Assembly: GCA_905204385.1 (NCBI GenBank)
Contig: CAJKZL010000016.1
Coordinates: forward strand, 1 to 15,398
DNA from: an uncultured Odoribacter sp.
GTDB taxonomy: Bacteria; Bacteroidota; Bacteroidia; Bacteroidales; Marinifilaceae
Direction of reading: 5' to 3'
DNA: 15,398 nucleotides
The position numbers and the translations under genes are program-made. Below the pieces are notes generated by a model. It was not told the DNA's origin. It searched no databases and saw only the letters and a list, made by a program, of their open reading frames with translations. Positions 1 through 8,626 of the stretch are shown here, piece after piece; positions within the stretch are counted from its first letter, which is position 1, and each line of letters begins with the position of its first letter.

Positions 1-1453
1 TCACTTTCACCGTTTCATCCGCTATACTTTCATAATGCTCCCCTATGATTTGTCCTGTATCGACGTCATAAAAATACAACGACCCTTTTAAGCCCTGACG
101 GCTGCTATTGTAGGTGGCTATATAGAGTTGTTTCTGATCCGTAGACTGATTCATACATTTAACAACCTCGTTTTCCGGTAGAGGAATAAAGGCCTGATCA
201 GGTATTTCCGACTGATTGTAAGCCCATTTGTACACCTTGTTTCCATTGGAAAATAACAAACAAGAATTAGGATCGTTGACTTGCAAAACAGACTCCTGGT
301 TAAGCAGTGCCGGATTAACAGTACATTCTTTTTCACTGATAATATCCAATTCCGGGTTTCCCGCCATGATCGACGGAATACTGGTAAGGCTCGAACCGAT
401 TTTTGTCAACAAATACTTTCCTTCTTTTATACTATAAACAATCAGATTTCCATCTTCATCGTAAAAAACTTGTATAATCTCCCGGTCCCGGAAATAACCG
501 TAACAATCGAAATAGCCGAATTGAAAACCTGTACTCACCCCATAGGCATAAATCTGACTATTCACATCGTCGATGAATGCAATAACCTTGGAAGCACTAT
601 AATTGGGCCGGTCGTATGTCCGGGTAAATTTAATATTTTGCGGTAAATCCGTGTAGGAATAAATTTCCAGGTCGGCTTGCTGTATTTTAGCCACTCCTCC
701 ATTCGGAGAAGTCGAATAAATCTCCCTGCAATAAGGGGAGTCGTATGAAATTAAATCCTGAGGATAAAAATCGCCCTCATACCTATTGTAATCGAATTCA
801 AAAACCAATTGGAAAGACTTAGCGTCGATCTGGTACACTTTCTGTTCCCGACCACACAGAATATAAAGTTTATCCGCTATCTTATCGCAATCCACAGGAC
901 CCTCTCCCAACTCCTTTCCCCCATTGGTATAAGCAAATAAATTCTGACGAAATTCCGGCTTCATACCTTGAGCGACTTCTTCCGGAGTCAGTGTCTTCAT
1001 AAAAGCTAAACTCCCTTTTCCATTTTCCTTTCTCCCAAGAATAAGATAACCTTCTTCAAACTCCGAATTTACAAATATATGATAATATTTGATGGTACTT
1101 CCATACCCGTTACTCACTACCAATCGCAGAAAATAATGTCCCAGTTCCGTCGTTTTATATTCTAATTTCCGGGTGGTAGCTATTTCCTTAAAAACAGTAG
1201 TAACATCTCCGGAAACAGGATTTGTCCTATATGTTCCCATGCTCCATTGCCAACTCATCTCTTCTCCTGCATCGGAACTTTGTGGATCGATAGAAATATT
1301 ATCTCCTAAGTATAAATTAATCGTGTCTTTCGCATTGTCTGTAATATCGATTTCCGTTATTTTTTCTACCGGTAAAGTAGAATCATCGTCATAACAGGCA
1401 CTCAACACAAACAAAAATGCTAGAACCGGTAAAATATATAGTGATCGTCTCAT
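1..1453 (-). CDS. PKD-like family lipoprotein, 3' end beyond left edge
   Basis: Reading from an ATG at 1453, the frame stays open for 484 codons to the window edge, so the C-terminus is missing. The product starts with a lipoprotein signal (MRRSLYILPVLAF, then the lipobox LSAC with Cys20) followed by an acidic YDDD stretch. That suggests a lipoprotein that may reach the cell surface. Roughly residues 30-125 look like a PKD-type beta-sandwich: a Pro/Asp-rich start, a WQWSMG core and a strand ending in RLVVSNGYG. The rest has repeated beta-strand blocks such as KLYILCG and QIYAYG that resemble a propeller. This matches the Bacteroidota PKD-like lipoproteins found after SusD and DUF4843 genes. 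It starts 3 bases after the DUF4843 stop, so it is surely co-transcribed. A role in substrate capture is inference from position; no enzyme motif is seen. Confidence 0.8.
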   Translation of the reverse strand, partial: MRRSLYILPVLAFLFVLSACYDDDSTLPVEKITEIDITDNAKDTINLYLGDNISIDPQSSDAGEEMSWQWSMGTYRTNPVSGDVTTVFKEIATTRKLEYKTTELGHYFLRLVVSNGYGSTIKYYHIFVNSEFEEGYLILGRKENGKGSLAFMKTLTPEEVAQGMKPEFRQNLFAYTNGGKELGEGPVDCDKIADKLYILCGREQKVYQIDAKSFQLVFEFDYNRYEGDFYPQDLISYDSPYCREIYSTSPNGGVAKIQQADLEIYSYTDLPQNIKFTRTYDRPNYSASKVIAFIDDVNSQIYAYGVSTGFQFGYFDCYGYFRDREIIQVFYDEDGNLIVYSIKEGKYLLTKIGSSLTSIPSIMAGNPELDIISEKECTVNPALLNQESVLQVNDPNSCLLFSNGNKVYKWAYNQSEIPDQAFIPLPENEVVKCMNQSTDQKQLYIATYNSSRQGLKGSLYFYDVDTGQIIGEHYESIADETVKV

Positions 1454-1456
1454 GGC

Positions 1457-2194
1457 TTAGTTATTAGGATTAGGAATTCGGTATAAGGGATCATTGCTTT
1501 CTAAATAATATTCATACATCGGGGTCAGGATATATCGATTTAAAAAACCTTGGTATGAGTATATAGTCAATAAATTTTTTGCTGTTCCTTCATCCAGATT
1601 CTCTCCCCATCTTTTCCTGATATCTTCATAAATCACCGGACTTAGTTCCTTACTTTGATGATAAAAATCGACAAATAAGATAAATTTCTCCTGATTATAT
1701 TCCCCTACTTTTGCTGCTTGCCACCAAACAGGGGCTTCGATATCCCTATTACTAAAAAATATCACACATTCCTTTACATCGGCAGGGGCATAATTCTCAT
1801 TCTCCACCAACTGTAAAGTCAACCTGTATTCTTTATTTTTTTCCAGGTTCGGTTTCTTAAAATCGATCGGAATAAAAGCTTTTAATGAATCTTTAGGCAT
1901 CCGATTTACATCCGGTAAATCATAATGCTCCCCTTTCCTGGCATTCGTATCCTCAACAATTTTCAATTTAAAAGCTTTATCTTGTGTTAAATCGACAAAT
2001 CCGATTAATTTTACTCCTACGTTTAAATCCACCTCTTTATCCAGAGTCAACCCGTACGTAAAGCGGAGCGTGTCATCGACGAAAAATAATTTGTCTTTGT
2101 CATTTGAATCATAGATCTTATAATCGGTATTTTCACAAGAAAAAATAGTAAAAACACCGAAGAAAAGCAATGAGTATAGAAATCCTTTTTTCAT
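1457..2194 (-). CDS. DUF4843 domain-containing lipoprotein
   Basis: This 245-residue protein has a lipoprotein signal ending in the lipobox IFSC (Cys20). The following ~210 residues resemble DUF4843 proteins: an early LFFVDDTLRFTYG strand, a VDLNVGVKLIGF strand, the phrase TNARKGEHYDLPD, then IPIDFKKPNLEKNKEYRL and LQLVENENY. These read like a Calx-beta or immunoglobulin-like sandwich. The C-terminal ~85 residues, starting IEAPVWWQ, are typical of the family too. The gene sits 12 bases after susD and 3 bases before the PKD-like lipoprotein, the usual order in FecR-controlled susCD loci without glycoside hydrolases. Its function is unknown; a surface accessory protein of the SusCD complex is the best inference. 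The stop is TAA at 1457-1459. Confidence 0.82.
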   Translation of the reverse strand: MKKGFLYSLLFFGVFTIFSCENTDYKIYDSNDKDKLFFVDDTLRFTYGLTLDKEVDLNVGVKLIGFVDLTQDKAFKLKIVEDTNARKGEHYDLPDVNRMPKDSLKAFIPIDFKKPNLEKNKEYRLTLQLVENENYAPADVKECVIFFSNRDIEAPVWWQAAKVGEYNQEKFILFVDFYHQSKELSPVIYEDIRKRWGENLDEGTAKNLLTIYSYQGFLNRYILTPMYEYYLESNDPLYRIPNPNN

Positions 2195-2206
2195 AATGAT
2201 TACGAA

Positions 2207-3643
2207 TTAATATCTGTATTCAATTTCATTTTCCGGAATAGGAAGTACATAAATATCATTGGAAGCTTTATAGGTTTTCCCACTCTTAGTTTCCAGAATA
2301 TCCTGATTGTATCTTTTCAGGGTGAAAAAATACTGTCCTTCACCAATCAATTCTTTTTTTCTTTCGCGGATCACCTGTTCCAGCGTGAGAGTAACTCCTT
2401 GCCGGTCGGCATAGGCGGTCAGTCCCCTGGAAACCATCACCTTATCGTAATACTTTATGGCCTCGTCGGGACGATCGATACTCAAATAATATTCTGTGAT
2501 AATGTAGTACAGTTCCGGTAAACGCAACATATTTATCCCTTTCACCCTGGATTCTTTCCGGCTTGAATAAGTCAGTTCATAGGTATCCAAGATCTTGATA
2601 CAGCGCATACCGCTAGCTTCTACCTGATTATAACTATTAAACCATTTATCGTAACGATAGTCGGTCCCTTCTTTATCCGCATTATAATCTTCATCGTGTT
2701 CAGCTTTCAGGAAAAGACAGGTAGGGCTTCCGGTTAAATAAAGTATCGATCTGACATCGGTATAGAAAGTCGAAGAGAAAAGTCCCCAGATCGTCTCTTT
2801 GGGCGAAAGAACCCCGTTCACCAAATCTTGTATCTCACTTTTATCCGCCAATTCGAAATATCCACAATCGAGAACTTTTTGCGCATATTCAGCAGCCGTT
2901 TTTAATTCCCCTTTCATCCAATATACACGGGCCAATATCCCCTGTATAGCATAAAGGTTCATGTGAATGGCCCGGTCCTTCAAAAACTCATTATTCTGCT
3001 GTTCAGCATCTTCGAAATACTCTCCATTTTTCAGCATAAGATCTTCAGCAGCTTTTAAATCTCCGATAATTCTTCCATAGGCAGCTTCAGCACTCAGGAA
3101 CGGACTGACTTCAAACGAATAGTTGTCTACATAAGGGATTCCCTGGGCATTCTGATTATTGACTATGTTTTCACTGAACAAACGCAGCAGATCGAAATGC
3201 ATAAATCCTCTCAGACCTAAACACTCCGCTTTATATACGTTATACAATGGAAGAGCATCTTCATCGTAGCCCTTCAGATTTTCCAGAATATTATTCACAT
3301 AAGAAATAGCCTTATACATTTTTTCCCAAATCCCGTCGACGGTAGGCCGCACCTGAGCGTCTTTGTATTCAAAGCTGCAAATTTTCAATGTGACATTCCC
3401 CGGATAATCGTGAAAGAAATACTGAGCCAGAACGTCATGGAAATTATAAGTCATAGTGGCCCCGTAATAGGAGGAAGTACCTAATGTAGAATATACGCCA
3501 TAAAGGGCATCTTCAAATCCCTCTGCGTTTTTAAAGAGTTCATTGTTTACCATCTCTCCCTCCGGACGTACATCCAGAAAACTATCACACGAATAACAGA
3601 GTATGAAGCAGAGAATCATCGATAAATATTTCATTTTTTTCAT
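2207..3643 (-). CDS. SusD/RagB family substrate-binding lipoprotein
   Basis: This is the surface-exposed partner of the SusC transporter, expected to form the lid that captures substrate over the barrel. The ATG at 3643 gives 478 residues: MKKMKYLSMILCF, lipobox CYSC (Cys19), then FLDVRPEGE, the classic N-terminal SusD segment. SusD-type helical repeats follow (LRGFMHFDLLRLF, NLYAIQGILARVYWMKGE), and the end LPIPENEIEYRY is family-typical. The length is normal. A TTG at 3655 directly abuts the susC stop and would add four residues. I prefer ATG 3643 because it gives a standard signal peptide, 12 bases after susC. It is intact although its susC partner carries two stop codons. The ligand cannot be told from sequence. 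Confidence 0.93.
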   Translation of the reverse strand: MKKMKYLSMILCFILCYSCDSFLDVRPEGEMVNNELFKNAEGFEDALYGVYSTLGTSSYYGATMTYNFHDVLAQYFFHDYPGNVTLKICSFEYKDAQVRPTVDGIWEKMYKAISYVNNILENLKGYDEDALPLYNVYKAECLGLRGFMHFDLLRLFSENIVNNQNAQGIPYVDNYSFEVSPFLSAEAAYGRIIGDLKAAEDLMLKNGEYFEDAEQQNNEFLKDRAIHMNLYAIQGILARVYWMKGELKTAAEYAQKVLDCGYFELADKSEIQDLVNGVLSPKETIWGLFSSTFYTDVRSILYLTGSPTCLFLKAEHDEDYNADKEGTDYRYDKWFNSYNQVEASGMRCIKILDTYELTYSSRKESRVKGINMLRLPELYYIITEYYLSIDRPDEAIKYYDKVMVSRGLTAYADRQGVTLTLEQVIRERKKELIGEGQYFFTLKRYNQDILETKSGKTYKASNDIYVLPIPENEIEYRY

Positions 3644-3655
3644 CGTGTATTGCAA

Positions 3656-6600
3656 TTAAAAGGTTGGACTGATCGTAAATGAGAATCCCCGGCTGAAAGG
3701 ATAAGAAGTTCCCCGCTCATATTTCACGGAAGAAAACCGTACGACATCGTTCATACCCGCTCCCATTCGTAAACGTTTAAAGCCAATTTTGTTTAACCAG
3801 GAACTCTTGAACTCATAGGCCAGTTCTATCCGGTTAATCTGTAATGTATTTTCATCCTCGACAAAACGGCTACTGTGATAATTGCTTCTCGATTCCGTAT
3901 CTGCAATATCCAGATAAGGGAAAAGGTCGTTCACTCCTTTCCATCTTTCGTCATATGCTCTTTGGTCGACATTATAACGAGGATCCACATTCTCCACGTT
4001 GGCAGAACGGGTAGAATTATAAATCTGTCCACCAAATTTATAAGTCATACTGATGTTTAGCGACCAGTTTTTATAATATAACATCGGGAACACCGAACCT
4101 TCGAGTTTAGGATTTTCATCCCCACACACCACTTTATCGTCGGTATTATATGTCAATGTATATTCTCCGTCTTTATTCATGAACACCTCCTTGCCATTAG
4201 CAGGGTTTATACCGGCAGAACGGACAGCATAAATAGCGGTGGTCGATTGTCCTTCTTTATATAATGTTTTCGGGCTTACCGAATTGGACCGGTTGGCAGC
4301 GTCATTAGAAGCAGCCAAGGCATTGCTAATCGCCAATATTTTATTTTTATTGTGAGCCCCGTTCAATTTCAAACTAAATCTCCAGTCGCCGGTTTGTAAC
4401 AGCACAGCCGCAATATCGAATTCAAATCCTCGATTCCGCTGTTTTCCCAGATTATTATTCACCTTACTTTCACCGATAGAGGGCGGAATCGTCTGATCGA
4501 TCAATAAATCATCCGTCGTTTTAACATAATAGTCAAAAGTCATGCTCAACCGGTTATGAAATAAATCTGCATTCAAACCGATATTATTGGTCTTGGTGGT
4601 CTGCCACGTCAAATCTTTATTTCCCATCTGTTTGGGAATGGCCCCCATGCCATGCAAATAATAATGATCCTGACTATAGGTGTATGTCGTAATTGCCTGA
4701 TAAGAAGGGAAAGTAATATTTCCCGTCACTCCGTAAGAATAACGCAGGCGCAAAGTATTCAACCATTCTCTCTGTATAAAAGATTCATTGTGAATATTCC
4801 AGCCTGCTCCTACAGACCAAAAGGGAGCATAACGATTGTTAGCACCGAATTGTGAAGAACCGGAACGCCGGATAGCACCGTCCACAAAATATTTGTTCTG
4901 CAAGATAAAGTTCAGGTTAGCGAAAAAACCTGCCCGGGTGGTCAACTTCTGACTACCGTTCGGATGAGCATCTTCCTGATAGGTGATCGCATATTGAGGA
5001 GAATGGAGTCCAGGCTTTAAAAAACCCGTCGCTAAAAAACTCTGTGACCGGGCATCGTCTTTATAAATATCCCCCCCTAAATAAAGGCTCAACAAGTTAT
5101 TACTGCCGATATGTCGGTTATAGCTGACCACAAAATTTCCGCTAAAATTCAATGATTTTTGATGATTTTCTGTCAATAATCCCTTTTTAGACAATTCTTC
5201 CTCCGTAAGATAGGAAGCAGAAGCCGGAGAAATGAAAATTTCCTGATCCGAATGATCGGACACAACAGACCCATTGGCAGTGAAATATAAGCCTTTCAGA
5301 ATATCCCAACGGATATTTACAGTGTTGGTAAAAGTATTCGCCGAAGTTTTATTGAAATTACCGGCTTTAGCTTCATACAAAGGATTATTTACGTCCCAGG
5401 ATAGTTTTTTCAATAAAGTCCCGCTTTCATCATACGGCGTATCGTAAGGATTCAGGGAAACATAACTGGAAAAAGTACCGTAAGGACTATCCTGTGATTT
5501 AACGGAAGAATAATTACTTTGATAAGATACGGTCAACTTATCGGCCACATGATAGGCTAAAAACAAGCTAACCCCATAAGTATTCCGGTAGTCATCCTAC
5601 ATCACCCCTTATACATTTCTTATATTGGCATTCACCCGATAGGTCATATTATTTCCCTTCCCGCTGATACCGACAGAATTACCGATAGTATACCCTGTGC
5701 GCAGAGGTTTGGACATCCAGTTAGTATTTACCCCTTTAGAGATCAATAATTTTTTCCGGTTATATTCTTCCAGATCGTATTTATTTTCAAAATCATACAA
5801 ATTAGCCCGGCGTTCAAACTCCAGTTTATCTGCTGCATTCAGGTAATCATAAGTTGTCAGATCGGGAAAATCTACCGAACCATCCAAATTATAAGTCAGC
5901 CTTAACTTTTCATGTAAAATCTTTTTACGTTCGATCACAATCACTCCATTAGCAGCTTTCTCTCCATAAAGAGCAGAAGCCGAAGCATCTTTCAATACAT
6001 CGACCCGTTCGATTTCGTTAATATCCAGATCGTAGAGATCACGGAGAGTGATTTCAAGTCCGTCCAGAATGATGATCGGTTGATTAGGATTTACGTCTGC
6101 TTCGGTCGTTAAGGAGGAAGTTCCGCGGATAACAATTTCCGGAAGCCGGTTAGGGTTAGAACCAGCCTGATTATTTTCCACAATTTTAAGACCGGGAGTC
6201 AACATAGCCAAAGCACTGATCAGATTAGTATTAGAAACAGTCTTCAGCTCTTCGACAGTAAGTGTTTTCACCGAACCGGTAAAGCTATTCTTGTTCTTTG
6301 TAAAAAATCCGGTAACCACAACATCGTCCAGGGTGGTTCGCGCCTCCTGCATCGTTACCTGATAAACGGTTTGAGCAGGATCCACTTTTACTTCAGCATT
6401 TTCCATGCCTATGAACGAAAATACCAGGAAAATTCCCTCCGTTGAAGCGATATCTAACTTAAATTTACCATCGGCATCTGTCGAAACCCCGATCGACGTC
6501 CCTTTGATAATAACACTCACACCGGGCAAGGGCTGACCAGAAGCATCTTTCACTTGTCCGGTAAGGGTGGTCTTCTGTTGTTGAGTCAGGGTCGTCGCTT

Positions 6601-6946
6601 TTTTTATAAAAACAATATCGTCTTTGACTTCATAGATCAACCCCGTCCCTTGTAATAAAGAATGGAGAACTTCACCGACTTCTGCATTTTCCATTTTTAC
6701 CCGGGAAACTGTAATATGATTTACATCCCCGGAAGAATATAGAAAACGATACTTACTCTGAGCCTGAATAATCGTAAATACATTCTTTAGATTCTCTTTA
6801 CGTATCTCCACACTGATCTTACTTTGCGCATGGGTAACAGCCATTCCCGGAAGTAACACCAATAAAAAAAGGAAAGTAAGCAAATGCATGCGCACATTTT
6901 TTTTGATTTTCTCCTGCAGTGGAGGGGTTAATCGTTTTTTTTCCAT
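3656..6946 (-). pseudogene. SusC/RagA TonB-dependent transporter with STN domain, two in-frame stops
   Basis: The reading frame from ATG 6946 to TAA 3656-3658 spans 1096 codons, normal for an STN-bearing SusC, but codons 446 (TAA, 5609-5611) and 450 (TAG, 5597-5599) are stops. Domains in order: signal peptide (about 1-40, ending THAQS), STN/secretin-type signalling domain (about 45-115), carboxypeptidase-regulatory-like beta sandwich (about 127-200, LTGQVKDASGQPLPGVSV), TonB-box-like LDDVVVTGF (about 206), plug (to about 340, with ILDGLEI, VLKDASASALYG and NGVIVIE), then the barrel ending in FTISPTF with the terminal Phe of an outer-membrane barrel. Both halves are in one frame with no other lesion, so this is nonsense mutation, not frameshift. 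The first fragment would hold signal, STN and plug; the second would lack a signal peptide. A start at 6988 adds an unlikely 14-residue extension. The mutations may be recent or a sequencing error. Confidence 0.88.
5597..5611 (-). other. Paired in-frame stop codons in susC1
   Basis: On the coding strand the codons read GTA-TAA-GGG-GTG-ATG-TAG-GAT-GAC-TAC. The reading frame continues on both sides as typical SusC barrel sequence (YRVNANIRNV before, DDYRNTYGVS after). SusC proteins commonly have Gly-Val-Met-Lys here, so TAG sits where Lys (AAG) is expected. TAA could likewise derive from AAA. Each would be a single A-to-T change. The expected residues are from family memory, not an alignment. 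Confidence 0.85.
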
Positions 6947-6974
6947 AATTTTGTAATACATTAAATGATTAAAT

Positions 6975-7025
6975 GCTTGTTCGAGCAAGCTATTTTGAAG
7001 ATGGAGGATACGGCCAATATCCTCC
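6975..7025. other. Two stem-loops in the fecR-susC gap
   Basis: Just after the fecR stop lies a perfect 8-bp stem: GGAGGATA (7003-7010) pairs with TATCCTCC (7018-7025) around a 7-base loop. A second 6-bp stem lies at 6975-6990 (GCTTG pairing with CAAGC plus one G-T pair, loop TCGA). A T-run (7027-7032) follows the first stem only on the plus strand, so on the transcribed minus strand it is not a standard terminator. It may partly attenuate or stabilise the fecR-susC transcript; that is inference. The rest of the 84-base gap has no gene. Confidence 0.5.
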
Positions 7026-7030
7026 GTTTT

Positions 7031-8185
7031 TTAATATTGCGATACAGTAACCGTTTTACCCTGAATCGTAAACCGTACTTTTTCAAGATGTTCGATATAT
7101 TGCAGGAACTCGTGGATCTCCGCATAACGTTTCAGCTCCCCGGTAAATTGAATTTCCTTTAAATCGGAACAGGCATAAAAAATTTCCATATTATACCACC
7201 GCGACAAAGTATTCAGGATATCTTCCAGCGACTGGTCGATAAATATGAATTTACCGGAATGCCAGGCTGTATACAACGATGTATTCACTTCTTTCACCCT
7301 GAGTCGATGAGTAAGAAGGTCCACCCGTGACTGTTTCCCGGGCGTCAGCAGCACTTCCTGCCCGGAAGTCATCACCTTTACCGAACCGTATTCCAAGGTC
7401 GTCGATATCTCCTTTTCTTCAGGATAAGCACGGATACCGAAAGAAGTCCCCAATACCCGGACTACGTGTTCCCCGGACTCTATGATAAAGGGACTGGACT
7501 CGTTTTTAGCCACCTCGAAATAAGCTTCTCCTTTCAAAAAGACTTTCCTTGGACGACTATCGAATACAGGCGGGTATTTTAATTCAGTCTCGGCATTCAG
7601 CCATACTTTCGTTCCGTCGGATAATTTCAGTACATATTCTCCTCCGCGAGGGACATACAAAGTATGGTATTCGACCTGCCGTTCAGGTAATCGCTGATAT
7701 GCTAAGGTATCTTTAACGGCGATCATTCCAACGCCCAACGTTCCTGTTTTGGGAGTAACCGAATCGAGTAGAATCCTCTTTCCGTCAGGCAACGTCAACA
7801 CTGCACAGGGACTGCCGGGACGTATTGCAGAGGTCGCTATCGGAGTTACTTCAGGCTGACTCATCCTATTTACCCATATCGAGAGTGCGAAAACCAATGG
7901 AAATAAAACGGCTGCCACCCAACCGGTTCTTCTGAATAAACGAATCCTTCTTTCCCGTCGCATCCAACGACAAAATACCAGATATCCCGCTTGTTCGTCA
8001 TGTTCCGAATACATCATCCGGTAATTTTCCAAAGCCTTCCGGTCGGTTAACTTTTCGAATAAAGCCCGATGTTTCGCAGACTCATTCAACCATTCTTCCA
8101 ATTGCTTCTCCTCTTCAGAATTAGAAGAACCGGTCAATTTCGCCAGAATTAAGGAAATCAGCCGATACGGCGTATATTTTTCCAT
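7031..8185 (-). CDS. FecR family anti-sigma regulator
   Basis: This 384-residue inner-membrane regulator should bind the ECF sigma factor encoded divergently at 8627 and receive a signal from the STN domain of SusC. The N-terminal ~85 residues form the cytoplasmic anti-sigma part, with an EEEKQLEEWL helix typical of Bacteroidota FecR. One membrane segment lies at about 88-106 (GWVAAVLFPLVFALSIWV). The periplasmic FecR domain is at about 175-272, with YVPRGGEYVLKLSDGTKVWL, AYFEVAK and VLGTSFGIRAY. A C-terminal DUF4974 domain is at about 310-383 (GKFIFIDQSLEDILNTLSRWY). The length is usual. It is the first gene of the minus-strand operon. The ATG at 8185 is the first sensible start; the best promoter found is about 320 bases upstream, at 8502-8533. 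The gene is intact. Confidence 0.93.
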   Translation of the reverse strand: MEKYTPYRLISLILAKLTGSSNSEEEKQLEEWLNESAKHRALFEKLTDRKALENYRMMYSEHDEQAGYLVFCRWMRRERRIRLFRRTGWVAAVLFPLVFALSIWVNRMSQPEVTPIATSAIRPGSPCAVLTLPDGKRILLDSVTPKTGTLGVGMIAVKDTLAYQRLPERQVEYHTLYVPRGGEYVLKLSDGTKVWLNAETELKYPPVFDSRPRKVFLKGEAYFEVAKNESSPFIIESGEHVVRVLGTSFGIRAYPEEKEISTTLEYGSVKVMTSGQEVLLTPGKQSRVDLLTHRLRVKEVNTSLYTAWHSGKFIFIDQSLEDILNTLSRWYNMEIFYACSDLKEIQFTGELKRYAEIHEFLQYIEHLEKVRFTIQGKTVTVSQY

Positions 8186-8464
8186 TTTAATATTTTTTCA
8201 CCTAAGACACCACCCGATCAAAAAGTGGGTATCTTATTCCTAAAAAAATCTTAATCCGGATATTCGATGGTTTCCTAAAAAGGATTTGCCAAAATTCACC
8301 GATCTAAACTGGAAATTGAAAGAAGCCGTTTTGTAACACAACGTATCCCAGGCACCTAAAAAATTATGGTTTTGGAAGAAAAGAATATATGCCCAGGAAA
8401 ATATTGCCAGGCTAGCTCATTTAGCAAATGTTTACTCCTTTACAAAATATGAGTTTTTAACACA

Positions 8465-8598
8465 ACTAATAAAAACGATCGTTTCAAATTGTTAATCCTG
8501 ACAAAGGTATAATTTTTTTGAAATATTGACAATCATAAAGTTTACTTCCCAAAACAAACACTCTTTTTCTAACAGAAAAAACGATCGTTTTTATTAGT
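8465..8598. repeat. 20-bp perfect inverted repeat around a promoter segment (possible inverton)
   Basis: Left arm 8465-8484 and right arm 8579-8598 are exact reverse complements over 20 bases and enclose 94 bases (8485-8578). The inner 12 bases of each arm are themselves a perfect palindrome, AAACGATCGTTT, and the outer 8 bases (ACTAATAA on the left) point away from the segment. The arms diverge beyond the repeat on both sides. The enclosed DNA carries a promoter aimed at fecR. Inverted repeats of this size around promoters are the hallmark of invertible promoters in gut Bacteroidales. Paired operators for a looping repressor are the main alternative: the palindrome centres are 106 bp apart, close to ten helical turns. 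Confidence 0.8.
8502..8533 (-). promoter_or_regulatory. Bacteroidales-type promoter facing fecR
   Basis: On the minus strand the -7 box is TACCTTTG (8502-8509), an exact match to the Bacteroidota consensus TAnnTTTG. The -33 position reads ATTG (8530-8533), three of four bases of TTTG, with a 20-base spacer inside the usual 19-21 range. Transcription would begin near 8495 and run toward fecR. The element lies wholly inside the inverted-repeat segment; if that segment flipped, the -7 box would fall at about 8554-8561 on the plus strand and give the sigma gene a leader of roughly 60 bases. Confidence 0.55.
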
Positions 8599-8626
8599 AA
8601 TATCTGAATATTTATTTTGGCAGTGT

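Larger units (their letters stand above)
8186..8626. promoter_or_regulatory. Divergent fecR/sigma control region
   Basis: This 441-base AT-rich stretch separates fecR and the sigma gene and holds no convincing gene. The longest notable open run on the plus strand, 8337-8492, has no good start and no recognisable product. The part next to the sigma gene contains the inverted repeat and promoter listed separately. The part next to fecR (8186-8464) would be a leader of about 300 nucleotides if that promoter is used. I see no further -7 box matching TAnnTTTG there on either strand. Confidence 0.6.

Noticed and set aside
3644..3655. TTG start for susD1 at 3655
   Set aside because: It abuts the susC stop and adds four residues before an ideal lipoprotein signal; ATG 3643 is preferred.
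3656..6946. A frameshift or insertion splitting susC1
   Set aside because: The two halves are in exactly the same frame and only five codons, two of them stops, form the break; nothing is inserted or missing relative to the expected sequence.
6947..6988. Start of susC1 at 6988
   Set aside because: It would add 14 residues before a normal signal peptide and overlap a stem-loop; ATG 6946 fits better.
8337..8492. A 52-codon open run on the plus strand upstream of the sigma gene
   Set aside because: No sensible start codon, no recognisable product, and it runs into the inverted repeat; could be chance or a very decayed remnant.
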